From positions 1 to 38,205 of the forward strand of contig PHFL01000049.1 in assembly GCA_002794105.1 (NCBI GenBank): a stretch of 38,205 nucleotides of DNA, read 5' to 3'. This document shows positions 35,477 to 38,205 of this stretch, piece by piece. A program made the position numbers and the translations under genes. The stretch is from Candidatus Thermochlorobacter aerophilus. Lineage in GTDB: Bacteria > Bacteroidota > Chlorobiia > Chlorobiales > Thermochlorobacteraceae. Below the pieces are notes generated by a model. The model saw only the letters and a list, made by a program, of their open reading frames with translations, did no database searches and had not been told where the DNA came from. Within the stretch, counting starts at the first letter, position 1, and every line of letters starts with the position of its first letter.

Positions 35477-35574
35477 GCGCACTTGTGCCGCAGAACGAAA
35501 AAGAGGTACATAGCCTTTGCAAATGCCTCGTCGACTTTTGCTAACTTCCCTGAAAGCAGAAAAATCGTTCATCA

Positions 35575-36756
35575 ATGGAGAAAAAATTTGGCTTTAGCAC
35601 ACGCGCTATTCATCACGCACAAGAGCCCGATGAAAAAACTGGTGCAGTGGTGCCACTGCTTTCAATGGCAACCACATACAAGCAAGATGGTATCAATCAG
35701 CCGCGAGGTGGCTTTGAGTATTCACGAGCGCAAAATCCAACACGCGCACAACTGGAGCAGGTCTTAGCTGGATTGGAAAACGCCGCCTACTGCAATGCAT
35801 TCTCATCTGGATTGGCAGCACTGGCGGCACTCATGAGCTTGTTTGACCCAGAAGACCACATTATCGCCGGCGATGACCTCTACGGCGGTACGGTGCGCTA
35901 TTTCAATCAAGTCTTAGCCAAATACGGCGTAAGATTTTCATATGTAGATACAAACGACTTAGAGGCTGTGGAGCGCGCCATTACAGCAAAAACAAAACTC
36001 ATCTACTTGGAATCGCCCACCAATCCAATGCTGCGCCTCTCTGACATTCGTGCCGTGGCAACATTAGCCAAAAAACATGGATTGATGCTGGCAGTTGACA
36101 ACACTTTTGCAAGCCCGTATTTGCAAAACCCATTGGAGTTAGGCGCAGATGTGGTGCTACATAGCTCAACGAAATATCTGGGCGGACACTCTGATATCGT
36201 GGGCGGCGCGCTCATGACCAACGATAAAAATCTCTATGACAAATTTGCCTTTCAGCAGAGAGCGGTGGGGGCAGTGCCTTCGCCATTTGATTGTTGGCTC
36301 TTGATGCGCTCGGTAAAAACACTGGCGATTCGCATGCGTCAGCAGTGTGAAAACGCTTTAGCAATTGCGCAATTTCTTTCGCAGTATGATGACCTTGTAA
36401 AGGTATATTACCCGGGCTTGCCGACGCATCCGCAACATGACTTGGCGAAGCGCCAAATGCCACGTGGTTTTGGCGGCATTGTCAGTGTAGATTTGGGCTC
36501 AAGAGCACGCGTGGAAACCTTCATCAAACATTTAGAGATTTTTACTTTCGCAGAAAGTTTGGGCTGTGTGGAAAGCTTGGTGTGCTACCCGTGGGAAATG
36601 ACACACGCCGCCGTTCCAGTGGAGCGACGGTTGCAGCTTGGTATCACCGAAGGATTGATTCGCCTCTCGATTGGAATTGAGGAAAAAGACGATTTAATCA
36701 ATGAACTGCGCACAGCGTTGGCACAGACATTGCCGAAGATGGAACTGGCACCGTAA
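35575..36756 (+). CDS. metB: Trans-sulfuration enzyme (cystathionine gamma-synthase/lyase family)
   Basis: 393-residue PLP enzyme of the Cys/Met metabolism family. The PLP lysine lies in HSSTKYLGGHSD (near residue 200), and the substrate motifs EYSRAQNPTR and LESPTNPMLR are present. The C-terminal FAESLGCVESLVCYP is the stretch shared by cystathionine beta/gamma-lyases and gamma-synthase. The exact reaction (MetB, cystathionine gamma-lyase or O-acetylhomoserine use) cannot be read by eye, so the symbol is provisional. No met regulator or riboswitch is seen in the 98 bases upstream. Confidence 0.85.
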   Translation: MEKKFGFSTRAIHHAQEPDEKTGAVVPLLSMATTYKQDGINQPRGGFEYSRAQNPTRAQLEQVLAGLENAAYCNAFSSGLAALAALMSLFDPEDHIIAGDDLYGGTVRYFNQVLAKYGVRFSYVDTNDLEAVERAITAKTKLIYLESPTNPMLRLSDIRAVATLAKKHGLMLAVDNTFASPYLQNPLELGADVVLHSSTKYLGGHSDIVGGALMTNDKNLYDKFAFQQRAVGAVPSPFDCWLLMRSVKTLAIRMRQQCENALAIAQFLSQYDDLVKVYYPGLPTHPQHDLAKRQMPRGFGGIVSVDLGSRARVETFIKHLEIFTFAESLGCVESLVCYPWEMTHAAVPVERRLQLGITEGLIRLSIGIEEKDDLINELRTALAQTLPKMELAP

Positions 36757-36843
36757 TGCATAACACATACGCTGTCAGTAGATTAACGAAGTAATCAAAC
36801 AGTAAGCAAAACAATTTTTCAAACTAAACTTAAGCAAACGACC

Positions 36844-37158
36844 ATGGCGCCTGAACCACAACCGCAGCAACCTATTCAGCTCAATATCGAGATTGATGAA
36901 AAGACAGCAGAAGGCATCTACTCTAACCTTGTGCTCATCAACCACTCAGCAGCTGAATTTGTCATAGATTTCACCCGAATTTTGCCCGGCATTGCAAAAG
37001 CCAAAATCAGCACCAGAATCGTGATGACACCGCAGCATGCAAAATCCTTCTTGTTAGCGCTTCAAGAAAATATCCAAAAGTATGAGAGTGTCTTCGGACC
37101 AATCAAAATCATGGGGGAACCCGGCACTGCAATTGCAAATGGGCTTTCGCATAGATAA
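36844..37158 (+). CDS. DUF3467 family protein
   Basis: 104-residue protein of the DUF3467 family, recognised by the IDEKTAEGIYSNLVLINHS start and the strand pattern EFVIDFTRILPG ... ARIVMTPQHAKSF-like (here TRIVMTPQHAKSF). The family is widespread and often near RNA- or envelope-related genes, but no function is established. The N-terminal PEPQPQQP stretch is low-complexity. It is convergent with the barrel/FN3 gene, with 31 bases between stops. Confidence 0.85.
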   Translation: MAPEPQPQQPIQLNIEIDEKTAEGIYSNLVLINHSAAEFVIDFTRILPGIAKAKISTRIVMTPQHAKSFLLALQENIQKYESVFGPIKIMGEPGTAIANGLSHR

Positions 37159-37189
37159 CAAAACGAAGCCTTCTTAATCAAACTGATGG

Positions 37190-38205
37190 CTACGGGCGCA
37201 AGCCAACTTCTTCGCTCGGTACACTCTCGTCGGTTTTGGCGACACTGGTGACGAAGTAAAAATACAGCGTGCCTTTTTTGGCGGATGTATCGAGAAAGGT
37301 TTGTTCGTCTGGTTTAAGTGTTGCCAGAACCGTTGGCGTTTTACCACGCTCATAGCGGTAGAGTTTGTAGCCCGTCAGTCGCTCCTGCACCACTTCGCCC
37401 CAAGTGATGCGCACGCCTTCGGTTGTCGGTATGGCACGCACATCAGCAGGAGGCGCAGGTGGCAGTTTTTTATACTCAACCTGCACTGAGGCACTTAGCG
37501 CGCTTTCCGACTCGAACATGCCAAATGCCTGCACCGCATATTCATAGATGCCAAACTCTGTAAAAGTGGTGCTGCCGTTGGAATTGATGAGGTTAACTCC
37601 GCCAGTCAGCGAAGTTGAAAGTTTGCCATCGAGGAAACTGTAGCTGACGGTTTCTGTCAGCGAAAGAATCGAGATGGAGTTGCCGCCAACATTGGCTTGG
37701 TTGTAAAGCAGCGTGGTTGCCAAGTTCAACGGCAATTGAAACGATTGCGCCCATGACGCCAGAAGCGTATGCGTAACATTGCGATTGGTCGTGCCGCCCA
37801 AAATGCTGCGGTCGTCGACATCTTGCAGGCTGTAACTTGCAAACACGGTGCTGGGTGCATCGAAGAGCGTGAATTGAAATCGCAGGGAAAGCACGAGCGA
37901 CTGTGCCACGTTTTCAATGCGCAATGTGTCGTTGCGCGGCGTGGTTCTAATGCCGTAGTTAGAATACTGCACATCCAGTCCGACGGTTTGAGACAGTTGC
38001 GCCGTTGCCGAAAGGTTGGCAATGGTGCGTGAAGAAGGCGCAAGCCGATTCTCGCGCAAGTTGTTGAACCGCAAGCCAAACGAGCCACGCAGCAATAAAT
38101 TTCCAGAGAGAAGCTTGAGCGACGGCGAGAGCGTGAGGTCAAACAAATCGTTTTGCAGTTGCACATAGCCCAGCGAGACATAACCCGGACCAATCCAGCG
38201 CCCGT
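37190..38205 (-). CDS. Outer-membrane beta-barrel-like protein with C-terminal FN3 domain (5' end outside window)
   Basis: The frame runs to the window end without a start: residues GRWIGPGYVSLGY precede the first GTG, so the gene is incomplete at its 5' end. The first ~225 visible residues have alternating polar/hydrophobic strands (e.g. LSLRFQFTLFD, TVFASYSLQDV), as in an outer-membrane barrel. The last ~95 hold one fibronectin type III domain (PPADVRAIPTTEGVRITWG ... TGYKLYRY ... YFYFVTSVAK). FN3 domains mediate binding on the cell surface. The combination is common in Bacteroidota/Chlorobiota surface proteins; the ligand and role are unknown. Confidence 0.7.
   Translation of the reverse strand, partial: GRWIGPGYVSLGYVQLQNDLFDLTLSPSLKLLSGNLLLRGSFGLRFNNLRENRLAPSSRTIANLSATAQLSQTVGLDVQYSNYGIRTTPRNDTLRIENVAQSLVLSLRFQFTLFDAPSTVFASYSLQDVDDRSILGGTTNRNVTHTLLASWAQSFQLPLNLATTLLYNQANVGGNSISILSLTETVSYSFLDGKLSTSLTGGVNLINSNGSTTFTEFGIYEYAVQAFGMFESESALSASVQVEYKKLPPAPPADVRAIPTTEGVRITWGEVVQERLTGYKLYRYERGKTPTVLATLKPDEQTFLDTSAKKGTLYFYFVTSVAKTDESVPSEEVGLRP

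Noticed and set aside
1..38205. CRISPR arrays, tRNA/rRNA genes, insertion sequences
   Set aside because: No regularly spaced repeats, no cloverleaf with CCA-type end, and no transposase or terminal inverted repeats were seen on reading both strands. A short tRNA could be missed by eye.

Overview
The window is a gene-dense stretch of a Gram-negative bacterial chromosome: lpxD, TonB/ExbB/ExbD, DsbD and an outer-membrane-like barrel gene are all present. Gene content suggests the Chlorobiota (green-sulfur-bacteria-like) lineage or a close Bacteroidota/Chlorobiota relative. The main pointers are a eukaryote-like pyruvoyl-tetrahydropterin synthase beside folE (biopterin-type pterins are known from Chlorobium), an Fe-S photolyase, and the style of the exb and prs-rplY operons. 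There is no rRNA, tRNA or photosynthesis gene here, so this placement is inference.

Layout. 1-2.2 kb (- strand): Fe-S cluster operon rrf2/iscR-like, iscS, iscU. 2.4-6.3 kb: a membrane-anchored SGNH/TPR protein divergent from a NodU/CmcH carbamoyltransferase. 6.4-8.1 kb (+): Cys-rich unknown, PTPS, folE. 8.2-11.1 kb (-): exbB-exbD-exbD-tonB. 11.4-14.3 kb (+): double-receiver regulator and PAS histidine kinase. 14.3-19.0 kb (-): Gfo/Idh oxidoreductase, Fe-S (6-4)-type photolyase, pentapeptide protein, and a TPR protein with an AT-hook and ribbon-helix-helix tail. 19.1 kb (+): single-receiver regulator. 19.5-21.1 kb (-): prs-rplY. 21.3-23.7 kb (+): lpxD and an aldehyde dehydrogenase. 23.8-28.9 kb (-): a damaged small ORF, then a stress block of dnaK, hsp20, dps and an MDR oxidoreductase. 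28.9-31.3 kb (-): an AT-rich restriction-modification pair. 31.5-34.2 kb (-): Fur-family regulator and dsbD. 34.3-37.2 kb (+): tgt, a trans-sulfuration enzyme and a DUF3467 protein. 37.2 kb to the end (-): an incomplete barrel/FN3 protein.

Most genes are ordinary housekeeping or stress genes. The points that stand out are: a Tgt that has lost three of its four zinc ligands; the TPR/AT-hook/RHH protein; an IscR-type-1-like inverted repeat upstream of the Rrf2 gene; a Fur-like box upstream of a Fur protein lacking CXXC motifs; and an AT-rich R-M island. Four genes (iscU, iscS, the aldehyde dehydrogenase and the small ORF at 23.8 kb) each look broken by a one-base indel. In the first three the protein is conserved on both sides, which looks more like base-calling error than decay. 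No clear, wholly new multi-gene system is evident; the best candidates for undescribed biology are the TPR/AT-hook/RHH protein and the Cys-rich protein beside the pterin genes.
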